This document shows, piece by piece, positions 10,932 to 22,008 of a stretch of DNA of 64,000 nt. Position 1 is the stretch's first letter; the number at the start of each line of letters is the position of its first letter. Source of the DNA: Luteimonas salinisoli (GTDB taxonomy: Bacteria > Pseudomonadota > Gammaproteobacteria > Xanthomonadales > Xanthomonadaceae); contig NZ_JACCKA010000087.1 of assembly GCF_013425525.1 (NCBI RefSeq), positions 111,863 to 175,862 on the forward strand, written 5' to 3'. The notes under the pieces are model-generated. The model did not search any database, was not told the DNA's origin, and worked only from the letters and a program-made list of their open reading frames with translations. The position numbers and the translations under genes were made by a program.

Positions 10932-11462
10932 CTAGCCTGCTGCGTCGCGCGCGCCCCGGCCGCGCCACATCCGCGGCAGCGCGCCGCCGCGCCCCGATGC
11001 CGGATCGCTGGTCGGCACCGGGACCGCGGCGATCCGCTCGAGCATCGCCGGCGTGGCGGCGCTGGTGCACAGGTCCCAGCGCTGCCCCGCCGGATACGCG
11101 CCGACCACGAGAAAGTCGTCGCTGGCCGCCTCCCGGCAGTGGCCGGTCCCCGCCGGCAGCACCAGCGCGTCTCCGGCTTCGATCTCCACGACTTCTCCAC
11201 CGGGTCCTCCCAGCATCACGCGCGCCGACCCCGCCGCGACGCCGAGGACCTCGTGCGCGGTGGAGTGATAGTGGTGATAGGCGAAGATGCCGTCGCGCCA
11301 CCCCGCCGGCCAGCGATGGCGGCCGAACCTGCGCTCGAAGGCGATCGCCGTGGCGTCCGTGCCGCGCGACGGCTCGACCTGCCGGTACAGCAGCGCCGGC
11401 AGGCGGGGGTTGTTGGGCACCCAGCCATTCGGCGCGAGGTGCAGGGCTCGGGGATCGGGCAT
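10932..11462 (-). CDS. Cupin-domain protein (YjlB-like)
   Basis: 176 residues. N-terminal NGWVPNNPRLPALLYRQ and a single cupin barrel follow: GIFAYHHYHSTAHEVLGVAAG (cupin motif 1, His ligands) and GDALVLPAGTGHCR (motif 2). It resembles the uncharacterised Bacillus YjlB. The start at 11462 has CCGGAG about 7 bases upstream; the frame is open further upstream but lacks cupin similarity there. The substrate is unknown. It lies downstream of guaA on the same strand beyond a 335-base gap holding a large inverted repeat. Confidence 0.8.
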   Translation of the reverse strand: MPDPRALHLAPNGWVPNNPRLPALLYRQVEPSRGTDATAIAFERRFGRHRWPAGWRDGIFAYHHYHSTAHEVLGVAAGSARVMLGGPGGEVVEIEAGDALVLPAGTGHCREAASDDFLVVGAYPAGQRWDLCTSAATPAMLERIAAVPVPTSDPASGRGGALPRMWRGRGARDAAG

Positions 11463-11797
11463 GGCGGTCTCCGGTTTGACTCCCGAAGCATGCGCCCGGG
11501 CGCGTGCACTGCCCGTCCATGCGGAAGCCGCCCTGCGCGCGGTCCGCATCGCCCGACCGATGCCGCACCGGCGATCTAGTTTCGAATGCCTGGCACCCAT
11601 TCCTCCGAAGCCGACCAACGTCAAAGCGGGAGCCGTGCTGGGGGGGGTTGCGGAGAGCTGCACATGGATGTGCAGCGGCCCTGAGTCCGGCCATGGATGG
11701 CCGGACCGAAGGGCGGAGCAACACCCCCGGCACGGCTCACGCCCCGCACAGCCAACCGAAGGCGCTATCCCATCCTCCAAGCGCGCAGCCCGCTCGC
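11463..11797. other. 335-base intergenic region between guaA and the cupin gene
   Basis: Contains no supported gene. Bases 11631-11737 form the three-way-junction repeat listed separately. The part nearest the cupin gene (11463-11620) shows no promoter or RNA that I can defend. Confidence 0.6.
11631..11737. repeat. Three-way-junction inverted repeat downstream of guaA
   Basis: Outer arms of about 20 bases (11631-11651 and 11718-11737) are complementary apart from a T/C change and one extra or altered G/T. Inside lie two perfect hairpins: 11657-11676 (9-bp stem) and 11685-11706 (10-bp stem). Both have the same apex CATGGATG. The nucleic acid can therefore fold as a T- or clover-shaped three-way junction. 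The arm sequence is G-rich on one side. It resembles extragenic palindromic elements of Xanthomonads; it might also act as the end of the guaA transcript. Confidence 0.75.
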
Positions 11798-13363
<1,566 letters not shown>

Positions 13364-13367
13364 AGGG

Positions 13368-13534
13368 CCGGGAATCGGGAATGGGGAGTCGGGAGTCGGG
13401 AACGGGGAGTCGGGAACGAGGAGTCGGGAACGGGAAGAATCTGGCCGACGATCGGGAAGAGGCGGTACGCACGGGCCAGTCGGGCGTGGGATCGCGCCTT
13501 GCGGCTATTCCCGATTCCCCATTCCCGATTCCCG
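13368..13534. repeat. GGGAATC/GGGAGTC repeat cluster with inverted partner between guaB and guaA
   Basis: The left block (13368-13437) repeats units such as GGGAATC, GGGAATG, GGGAGTC and GGGAACG about ten times. The right block (13507-13534) carries the complementary form ATTCCCGATTCCCC. The blocks can pair into a long hairpin. A second example lies at 30484-30635. Confidence 0.8.
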
Positions 13535-13538
13535 CCTG

Positions 13539-15110
<1,572 letters not shown>

Positions 15111-15238
15111 TCAACTGCTTCTCCGCGCCTGCGTAAAACACGAAAAGCTACCGGGAAGGTGTCCGGGGGGCGGCCTGCAGAATTCGCGGGCCGGTGCACA
15201 AGGGGTTTCTGGGTCCGTCCGGTGCGCGTAGGCGCTCC

Positions 15239-16126
15239 CTACCCTTGCAGGCCGTCCGCGGCCTCCGCGGCCTCGAAGGTGTTCTGCATCAGGGTGGCCA
15301 CCGTCATCGGGCCGACGCCGCCGGGGACCGGGGTGATCCAGCTGGCGCGCTGCGCGGCCTCGACGAAGCCGACGTCTCCGACCAGGCGGCCGTCGTCGAG
15401 GCGGTTGATGCCGACGTCGATCACCACCGCGCCGGGCTTGACCCACTCGCCCGGGATCAGCGCCGGCCGGCCGGCCGCCACCACCAGGATGTCGGCCTCG
15501 CCGACGTGCCGCCGCAGCACCTCGGCGGGAGTGAACTTGTGGCAGCTGGTCACGGTGCAGCCGGCGATCAGCAGTTCGAGCGCCATCGGCCGGCCGACGT
15601 GGTTGCTGACGCCGACGATGGTCGCGCTCTGGCCGCGCACCGGGCGGTCGGTCCAGGCCAGCAGCGTGGTGATCCCGCGCGGGGTGCAGGGGCGCAGGCC
15701 GAACTGGCGCAGCGCCAGGTGGCCGACGTTCTCGGGATGGAAGCCGTCGACGTCCTTGCGCGGATCGATGCGGTGGATCAGGCGGGTGGCGTCGGCGATG
15801 CCCGGCAGCGGCAGCTGGACCAGGATCCCGTGCACGGCGGGGTCGGCGTTGAGGCGGTCGATCAGCGCCAGCAGCGCGTCCTCGCCGGTGCCGGCGGGCA
15901 GGTCGACGTCCAGGGCGCGGATGCCCACCTTCTCCGCCGCGCGGCGCTTGTTGCGCACGTAGGACTGCGAGGCGGGGTCCTCCCCGACCAGCACCACGGC
16001 AAGGCCCGGGCGCGAGCGGCCGGCGGCCACGCGCGCGTCCACGCGTACCCGCAATTCGGCGAGCAGCGCATCGGCGATGCGCCTGCCATCGAGGATGCGG
16101 GCCGGATTCGGAGCGGGATCGGTCAT
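15239..16126 (-). CDS. folD: Methylenetetrahydrofolate dehydrogenase/cyclohydrolase
   Basis: Bifunctional one-carbon enzyme making 10-formyl-THF from 5,10-methylene-THF with NADP. 295 residues. The substrate-site Lys is in [15 protein letters not shown], followed by GILVQLPLP and [15 protein letters not shown]. The Rossmann segment reads [16 protein letters not shown], where most FolDs have VGRSNIVGRP, and the protein ends with the [19 protein letters not shown] signature. It supplies one-carbon units for purine synthesis and lies upstream of guaB on the same strand, separated by 242 bases. Confidence 0.95.
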   Translation of the reverse strand: MTDPAPNPARILDGRRIADALLAELRVRVDARVAAGRSRPGLAVVLVGEDPASQSYVRNKRRAAEKVGIRALDVDLPAGTGEDALLALIDRLNADPAVHGILVQLPLPGIADATRLIHRIDPRKDVDGFHPENVGHLALRQFGLRPCTPRGITTLLAWTDRPVRGQSATIVGVSNHVGRPMALELLIAGCTVTSCHKFTPAEVLRRHVGEADILVVAAGRPALIPGEWVKPGAVVIDVGINRLDDGRLVGDVGFVEAAQRASWITPVPGGVGPMTVATLMQNTFEAAEAADGLQG

Positions 16127-16256
16127 GGCGCGACGGAGGAATCGGGAAGCGCATTGTCCCCGATTCGGCCACGCCCTTGCAGCCGCGATCCCCGCGCGCG
16201 ATCCTCGCGGCTCGTTTCAAGGGAGAAACGGGGCCGATGGCAGCCCCGGCGCGCCG

Positions 16257-16571
16257 ATGACCCAGACCACGGACACCACAGAAATCGAAGCCGCGGCGTT
16301 CCGCCGCCTGCTCGCGCACCTGATGCAGGAGCGTCCCGACGTACAGAACATCGACCTGATGATCCTGGCCGGGTTCTGCCGCAACTGCCTGGCCGACTGG
16401 TACCGCGACGCTGCCGCCGGGCTGGGGGTGGAGATGAGCCGCGATCAGGCCCGGGCGGCGGTCTACGGCAAGCCCTTTGCGGAGTGGAAGGCGGAGCATC
16501 AGAAGCCGGCCACGCCGGAGCAGCTGGCGGCGTTCGAGGCGGCGCGGCACGCCCATCCGCAGGACGGCTGA
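16257..16571 (+). CDS. DUF1244 family protein
   Basis: 104-residue cytoplasmic protein of the DUF1244 family. The conserved core is FRRLLAHLMQER followed by DLMILAGFCRNCLADWY, containing the invariant FCRNCL. Function unknown. I chose the ATG at 16257; upstream in-frame codons have no family similarity and would overlap folD. It directly precedes the hydrolase gene by one base and is probably cotranscribed with it. Confidence 0.85.
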   Translation: MTQTTDTTEIEAAAFRRLLAHLMQERPDVQNIDLMILAGFCRNCLADWYRDAAAGLGVEMSRDQARAAVYGKPFAEWKAEHQKPATPEQLAAFEAARHAHPQDG

Positions 16572-16572
16572 G

Positions 16573-17343
16573 GTGGCGAAGACGGCGCTGGCGCTGCTGG
16601 GCGTCGCCGCCCTTGCGTGGCTCGCCGTCTGCGTGCTGCTGTACCTGCAGCAGCGCAGCCTGGTGTACTACCCGCAGTTCACCCGCAGCGATCCGGCGGA
16701 GACCGATTTTTCGCTCGATCGCGGCGATGCGGTACTGCGCGGGTGGATCGTCAACCCCGGCCGCGGCGACGCGCTGCTGTATTTCGGCGGCAACGCCGAG
16801 CGCGTCGAAGACAATCGCGACGCGCTTGCGGACTGGGCGCCCGCGCGCACCGGCTACCTGCCCGCCTACCGCGGCTACGGCGCCAGCGATGGCACCCCGG
16901 GCGAGGCCTTGCTGCTGGCGGACGCGCTGGCGCTCTACGACCTGGTGCGCCAACGCCACCCCGAGGGAGGCATCGCGGTGGTCGGCCGCAGCCTCGGCAG
17001 CGCCGTGGCCGCCCACGTCGCCGCGCACCGGGACGTGGAGCGGCTGGCGCTGGTCACTCCCTTCGACAGCATGGTCGAGGTGGCGCGCGGCCACTACCCG
17101 TGGCTGCCGGTGCGCTGGCTGATGCGAGAGCGCTACGACACGGCGTCGCTGTTGCCGCGCCACGAGGGGCCGGTGCTGGTGCTGCGCGCGGGTGCGGACA
17201 CCGTGGTCCCGCCGCGGCACGCGGACCGGCTGGTCGCGGCCCAGCCCCGGCAGCCCATGGTGCGGAACTTCCCCGGCGCCGGACACAACGACATCCACCT
17301 GCACCCGGGCTACGACGAGGCGATCGCCGGCTTCCTGCGCTGA
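16573..17343 (+). CDS. Membrane-anchored alpha/beta hydrolase
   Basis: 256 residues starting at GTG 16573, one base after the previous stop. One N-terminal membrane helix (about 4-24, ALALLGVAALAWLAVCVLLYL), then QQRSLVYYPQ and an alpha/beta hydrolase fold with the nucleophile elbow GRSLGSAVA, an Asp in LRAGADTVVPPRHADRL, and His in GAGHNDIH. It resembles the ABHD13/BEM46 group of uncharacterised serine hydrolases. The catalytic domain is probably periplasmic or membrane-facing. Confidence 0.82.
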   Translation: MAKTALALLGVAALAWLAVCVLLYLQQRSLVYYPQFTRSDPAETDFSLDRGDAVLRGWIVNPGRGDALLYFGGNAERVEDNRDALADWAPARTGYLPAYRGYGASDGTPGEALLLADALALYDLVRQRHPEGGIAVVGRSLGSAVAAHVAAHRDVERLALVTPFDSMVEVARGHYPWLPVRWLMRERYDTASLLPRHEGPVLVLRAGADTVVPPRHADRLVAAQPRQPMVRNFPGAGHNDIHLHPGYDEAIAGFLR

Positions 17344-17374
17344 TGTCCGGTCGCGGCGCGGCTGGACGCGGTGC

Positions 17375-18508
17375 TCAGCCGCCGGCGCAGAACGCGGCGT
17401 AGTCGATATAGCCGGGGAACGCGCGTCCGGGCGCGCATAGCGGACAGTCCGGGTCGGGGCCGAGGCGGGTCTCGCGGAAGCGCATCGCCAGCGCGTCGAA
17501 ATGCAGCAGGCGCCCGCTGAGCGGCACGCCGATCCCGAGCAGCAGCTTGATCGCCTCGGTGGCCTGGATCAGCCCGATCACGCCCGGCAGCACCCCCAGG
17601 ACACCCGCCTCGGCGCAGTTCGGCGCCGCCTCCGGCGGCGGCGGTTCCGGGAACAGGCAGCGGTAGCACGGCGCCTCGCCGCGCCGGCGGCCGGCATCGA
17701 ACACGCTCGCCTGGCCCTCGAAACGGTGCACCGCGCCGTACACCAGCGGGATGGCCAGTTTCACGCACGCGTCGTTGAGCAGGTAGCGCGCCGGAAGGTT
17801 GTCGGCGCCGTCGACGACCAGGTCGGCACCATCGAGCAGCGCTTCGACGTTGGCGCTGGTGACCCGTTCGCGCACCGCCTCGACGGTGGTGCGGGGATTG
17901 AGCGCCGTCAGCGTGGCCGCGGCGGAAGCCACCTTGGCGGTGCCGATGCGATTCTCGGCGTGCAGGATCTGGCGCTGCAGGTTGCTGCGTTCGACGTCGT
18001 CGTCGTCGGCGATCCGCAGCGTGCCGACGCCGGCGGCGGCGAGATAGTAGGCCGCGGGCGAGCCGAGACCGCCGGCGCCGATCAGCAGCACCCGCGCCCG
18101 CTGCAGTCGCCGCTGCCCTTCCAGGCCGACCTCGGGCAGGCGCAGATGGCGCGAATAGCGGTCGTGCAGGTCCGGGTCGTAGTCCGCCTCCGGCGGCGTC
18201 ATGGGCAGGCCCTGCGCCTGCCAGGCGCTGGTGCCGCCTGCGACCGAGACGACCTCGGAATAGCCCTGTGCGGCGAGCGACCTGGCCGCCTGCAGCGAGC
18301 GCCCGCCGACCTGGCAGATCAGCATCAACGGCTCGTCGCGCGCCGGCGCGTGGCGATCGGGCGCGCGCTCGAGTTCCGCCCGCTCCACCCCTCGCGCGCC
18401 CTGCGCCATGCCGCCCATGCGTTCGTGTTCCTCGCGCACGTCGACCAGGCGCACGCCGCCGGCCAGCCGCCGGTAGGCCTCGCGCGGAGAGATTTCCCGG
18501 ATCGCCAT
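17375..18508 (-). CDS. moeB: MoeB/ThiF-type adenylyltransferase with N-terminal rhodanese domain
   Basis: 377 residues. A rhodanese domain comes first (about 1-105; VRLVDVREEHER, with the active-site Cys in LICQVGGRS). The E1-like domain follows: RYSRHLRLPEVGLEGQ, nucleotide site LLIGAGGLGSPAAYYLAAAG, RSNLQRQILH, and zinc pairs CYRC and CPLC. It should adenylate the MoaD C-terminus for molybdopterin synthesis; the rhodanese part could pass sulfur. In eukaryotic MOCS3 the rhodanese is C-terminal; here it is N-terminal. ThiS or another ubiquitin-like partner is also possible. Downstream of moeA. Confidence 0.88.
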   Translation of the reverse strand: MAIREISPREAYRRLAGGVRLVDVREEHERMGGMAQGARGVERAELERAPDRHAPARDEPLMLICQVGGRSLQAARSLAAQGYSEVVSVAGGTSAWQAQGLPMTPPEADYDPDLHDRYSRHLRLPEVGLEGQRRLQRARVLLIGAGGLGSPAAYYLAAAGVGTLRIADDDDVERSNLQRQILHAENRIGTAKVASAAATLTALNPRTTVEAVRERVTSANVEALLDGADLVVDGADNLPARYLLNDACVKLAIPLVYGAVHRFEGQASVFDAGRRRGEAPCYRCLFPEPPPPEAAPNCAEAGVLGVLPGVIGLIQATEAIKLLLGIGVPLSGRLLHFDALAMRFRETRLGPDPDCPLCAPGRAFPGYIDYAAFCAGG

Positions 18509-18572
18509 GCGGCGATTATCGCGCGATCGGGCATCGCCCGAACGAAACGCTGCGGTCCACCCACATGCCCCC

Positions 18573-18653
18573 GTAGAGCCGAGCTTGCTCGGCTGCGTTG
18601 GCTTGGCTGCGTAGGCTCCGGAGCCGGGAGCAGCGGAGCAAGCTCCGCTCTAC
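18573..18653. repeat. REP doublet (REPIN-like) with GTAG heads
   Basis: Two 22-base palindromic REPs stand in inverted orientation: 18573-18594 and 18632-18653 (minus strand). Both begin GTAGAGC and contain a GAGCTTGCTC-type hairpin; they differ at two compensatory positions, so the stem is kept. A third palindrome, GGCTCCGGAGCC, lies between them (18614-18625). The GTAG head is the mark of Stenotrophomonas SMAG-type REPs. The element separates moeA from moeB. Confidence 0.85.
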
Positions 18654-18713
18654 GTGGGGGCGCGCGCGTCGACACCGCCTGTGAGGTGAGCCAGCCCGGG
18701 CCGGCTCCGGCCG

Positions 18714-19937
18714 TCAATACGGAAGCACTTCCACCGCGGCGTCGGCCGGGTACTCGCGCTCGCCCTCGGCGAGCAGGATCAGCGCGTCCGAGTCGGCCGC
18801 CGCGCGCATGCGGTGCGAGCCGTCGGCCGGGTCCGGCTGCACCCGCAGCACGCCGTCCTCGCCCCCCTGCAGCCGTCCACGCAGGAACTCGAGACGCTCG
18901 TGGCGCTTGCGCCACGGGGCGGTCAGGCGCGCGTGCAGCCGCGGACGCGCGGCGCGTCCCTGCAGGCCATCGACCAGGCGCCGTCCCAACGCCAGCCAGG
19001 TCGCCAGCACCGAGACCGGGTTGCCGGGCAGGCACAGGAACAGCGCGTCGCCGAGCCGGCCGCCCGAGGCCAGCAGTACCGGCATGCCGGGCTTCATGCG
19101 TACCTTCCAGAACGCGATCTCGCCGAGTTCGCGCAGCAGCGCCGGCAAGTGGTCCTTCTCCCCCGCCGAGACGCCGCCGCAGGTGACCACCAGGTCGAAG
19201 GCATGGCCGGCATGGCGGAGCGCGGACTCGATCTGTCCCGGGACGTCCGGCAGGGTCGGCCAGGCGACCGGATCGAGCCCGGCGCCGCGCATCAACCCCA
19301 TCAGCTGCTCGCGATTGGAGTTGTAGAGCTGGCCCGGCCGCAGCGGCAGCCCCGGCTCGACCAGCTCGTCGCCGGTGGTGAACACCGCCACCGTCGGCGG
19401 CCGCCGCACCGGCAGTTCGGTCAGCCCCTGCGCCGCGCACAGCGCGATCCGCGCAGGAGTCAATACGTCGCCGGCCTGCGCCAGGGCATCGCCGGCACCG
19501 GCGTCCTCGCCGGCGCGGCGCACGTGACGGCCGACTTCCGGCGCCTCGCGCACGCGGACGCGGCCGTCCTCGACCCGGGCGTTCTCCTTCATGACCACGG
19601 TATCGGCACCCGCCGGCAGCGGCGCGCCGGTGGTGATCCGCACGCACTCCCCCGGCCCGACGCGCAGGTCCAGTGCCGCCCCGGCGAACTGCTCGCCTGC
19701 CAGCCGCAGCCCGCCGGCGCCGGCGGTGGCCAGATCGGCGTGGCGCAGCGCGAAGCCGTCCATCGCCGCGTTGTCGAACGGCGGCTGCGCCAGCGTCGCC
19801 ATCACCGGCTCGGCCAGCACGCGTCCGTGGGCGCGCTGCAGGGCGGTGCGCTCGGCCGGAAGCAGGTGCGCGGCGGCCAAGGCGTCGACGATCTCGCAGG
19901 CCTCGGCGTAGGCGATTCGGGTGGGGAAGCCGCTCAT
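18714..19937 (-). CDS. moeA: Molybdopterin molybdenumtransferase MoeA
   Basis: Inserts molybdate into adenylated molybdopterin. 407 residues. Signatures in order: FDNAAMDGFALRHADL, GECVRITTGAPLPAGADTVVMKE, FTTGDELVEPG, GQLYNSN, VVTCGGVSAGEKD and LPGNPVSVLATW. The C-terminal domain IV is present. The ATG at 19937 overlaps the mobA stop by ATGA, so mobA and moeA are translationally coupled. Confidence 0.95.
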   Translation of the reverse strand: MSGFPTRIAYAEACEIVDALAAAHLLPAERTALQRAHGRVLAEPVMATLAQPPFDNAAMDGFALRHADLATAGAGGLRLAGEQFAGAALDLRVGPGECVRITTGAPLPAGADTVVMKENARVEDGRVRVREAPEVGRHVRRAGEDAGAGDALAQAGDVLTPARIALCAAQGLTELPVRRPPTVAVFTTGDELVEPGLPLRPGQLYNSNREQLMGLMRGAGLDPVAWPTLPDVPGQIESALRHAGHAFDLVVTCGGVSAGEKDHLPALLRELGEIAFWKVRMKPGMPVLLASGGRLGDALFLCLPGNPVSVLATWLALGRRLVDGLQGRAARPRLHARLTAPWRKRHERLEFLRGRLQGGEDGVLRVQPDPADGSHRMRAAADSDALILLAEGEREYPADAAVEVLPY

Positions 19938-20515
19938 GGCGGCTCCACGCCCGCGGCGGCCAGATCGGCCGGGGTGTTCAGATTGCCGAGGCGCACACCG
20001 ACCAGGCGCAGCGGCGCCATGCCGAGCCGGCGCTGCAGCGCGTGCACGGCAAGCTGCCCGGACGCCATGGCGGCGGCGAGCTCCGGGCGCAGCGGAGCCA
20101 ACCGCCACAGCGCGGCCAGCGGCTGCGGGCCGTCGTCGTCGACCAGATAGGCGCCCCGCTCTCCGGCGGCGGCGAGGCGCTGCGCGAGCCCGTCGGGGAC
20201 ATCGACGACATCCACCGGCATGGTCAGCAGCCAGTCGCCAGAGCAGGCCCGGACGAGCGCGTCGAGACCGGCGAGCGGCCCGGCGCCGGCGACGCGGTCC
20301 GCCACCGCCTCCAGCCCGCGCGCGGCGTAGCGACCGAGCTGGCGATTGGCGCTGACCAGCACCACCCGCGCTCCCGGGAACGCCGCCGCCAGGCGCTGTA
20401 CCTGGGCGATCCCGTCGCGCCGCAGCCAGGCCTTGTCGGCCCCGCCCAGGCGCGAAGCCTGCCCGCCGGCGAGGATGCCGAGATCGAATGGGTACTGGAC
20501 GGCCGCGCCGGTCAT
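19934..20515 (-). CDS. mobA: Molybdenum cofactor guanylyltransferase MobA
   Basis: Transfers GMP to molybdopterin to make the bis-MGD form used by DMSO-reductase-type enzymes. 193 residues. The nucleotidyltransferase start LGILAGGQASRLGGADKAWL and the metal-binding Asp in LLTMPVDVVDVP are visible. The C-terminus has FNVNTPxDL-like GNLNTPADLAA. The ATG at 20515 lies just after a palindrome-free 53-base gap from der. First gene of the mobA-moeA-(REP)-moeB group. Confidence 0.92.
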   Translation of the reverse strand: MTGAAVQYPFDLGILAGGQASRLGGADKAWLRRDGIAQVQRLAAAFPGARVVLVSANRQLGRYAARGLEAVADRVAGAGPLAGLDALVRACSGDWLLTMPVDVVDVPDGLAQRLAAAGERGAYLVDDDGPQPLAALWRLAPLRPELAAAMASGQLAVHALQRRLGMAPLRLVGVRLGNLNTPADLAAAGVEPP

Positions 20516-20568
20516 GGCGCCATCGTAGCCGCCGTCGCGCAACGGCGTGAACCGCGCGGCGGCGCGGC

Positions 20569-21984
20569 TCACTTGCCGCGCTTGACGTGACGGATCAGCC
20601 GGCGGCGCTTCTCGACCTGGCGCTCGGTGAGGACGTTCTTGCGGTCCTTGTACGGGTTCTCGGTTTCCTTGAACACGAACCGGACCGGCGTGCCGACCAG
20701 CTTGAAACGCTTGCGGAAGAAGTTCTCGAGATAGCGGCGATAGCTGTCGGACAGCGTGCGCAGGCGCGATCCGTGGACCACGAAAGTCGGCGGGTTGCTG
20801 CCACCGGGATGCGCGAACCGCAGCTTGGCGACGTGGCCGCGCACCGCCGGCGGCGGGCTCGCCGCGTAGGCGGCTTCCAGCGCGCGGGTCGCCTCGGAAG
20901 TGCCGAACTCGCGGGTGGCCGAGGCGTGGGCGCGATGGATCGCGCGGAACAGCTCGCGCAGGCCCGAGCCGTGCAGCGCGCTGATGCGCACCGCCTCGGC
21001 CCATTGCACGAAGACCATCTTGCGCGACAGCAGCGCCTCGGTCTGCTCGCGCTGGTAGGTGCTCAGCCCGTCCCACTTGTTCACCGCGATCACCAGCGCG
21101 CGGCCGGCATCGAGCACCGCGCCGAGCACGCTGGCGTCCTGGTCGGTGACGCCTTCGCTGGCATCCAGCAGCACCACGGCGACCTGGCACTGCTCGATGG
21201 CCTGCAGGGTCTTGATCACCGAAAACTTCTCCACCGCCTCCTCGACCCGGGCGCGGCGGCGGATGCCGGCGGTGTCGATCAGGCGGTAGCGGCGCCCGTC
21301 GCGGTCCAGGTCCACCGCGATCGAATCGCGGGTGGTGCCGGGAACCTCGGAGGCGATCATCCGCTCCTCGCCGAGCAGGCGATTGACCAGGGTCGACTTG
21401 CCGACGTTCGGCCGGCCGATGAAGGCCACGCGGATGCGCCCCGGATCCTCTTCGGGCTCCTCCGCATCGCTCTCGGCGGGCAGGCGCTCGAGGATGTCGT
21501 CGAGCAGCACGTCGAGTCCCTGGCGGTGCGCCGAGGAGACCGCCAGCGCGTCGTCGAAGCCGTAGCGCGCGAACTCGGCCATCGCCGCGCGGGTGTCGAT
21601 GCCGTCGGTCTTGTTGACCACCAGCAGCACCGGGCGGTCGCGCTTGCGCAGCCACTGCACGAGCTCGTCGTCGACCGCCGAGGGGCCCTCGCGGCCGTCG
21701 ACCACGAACAACACCAGGTCCGCCTCCTCGGCCGCGGCGCGCGCTTGGCGCGCGGTCGCGCCGGCCAGGCCGGACGCCTCAAGGTGGGTGTTCTCGCCGG
21801 CGATGCCGCCTGTGTCGACCAGCAGGAACGGACGATCCGGCTGCAGCCGGCAGACGCCGTAGTGGCGGTCGCGGGTCACCCCGGGCTCATCGTGCACCAG
21901 CGCATCGCGGCCGCGGGTAAGCGCGTTGAACAGCGTCGACTTGCCGACGTTCGGGCGGCCGACCAGGGCGACGATTGGAAGCAT
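20569..21984 (-). CDS. der: Ribosome-associated GTPase Der (EngA)
   Basis: Essential GTPase for 50S subunit maturation. 471 residues. Two tandem G domains each have GRPNVGKST (residues 8-16 and about 190-198), with DTGG/DTAG G3 motifs and NKTD/NKWD G4 motifs. A C-terminal KH-like domain follows and the protein ends in a Lys/Arg-rich tail. It follows bamB by 24 bases on the same strand, the usual yfgM-bamB-der order. Confidence 0.97.
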   Translation of the reverse strand: MLPIVALVGRPNVGKSTLFNALTRGRDALVHDEPGVTRDRHYGVCRLQPDRPFLLVDTGGIAGENTHLEASGLAGATARQARAAAEEADLVLFVVDGREGPSAVDDELVQWLRKRDRPVLLVVNKTDGIDTRAAMAEFARYGFDDALAVSSAHRQGLDVLLDDILERLPAESDAEEPEEDPGRIRVAFIGRPNVGKSTLVNRLLGEERMIASEVPGTTRDSIAVDLDRDGRRYRLIDTAGIRRRARVEEAVEKFSVIKTLQAIEQCQVAVVLLDASEGVTDQDASVLGAVLDAGRALVIAVNKWDGLSTYQREQTEALLSRKMVFVQWAEAVRISALHGSGLRELFRAIHRAHASATREFGTSEATRALEAAYAASPPPAVRGHVAKLRFAHPGGSNPPTFVVHGSRLRTLSDSYRRYLENFFRKRFKLVGTPVRFVFKETENPYKDRKNVLTERQVEKRRRLIRHVKRGK

Positions 21985-22008
21985 GGGAAAACCCGGGCCG
22001 GCGGCCGG

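Noticed and set aside
13368-13437. CRISPR or telomere-like simple repeat
   Set aside because: Units are only about seven bases, degenerate, and paired with an inverted block; they fit an extragenic repeat.
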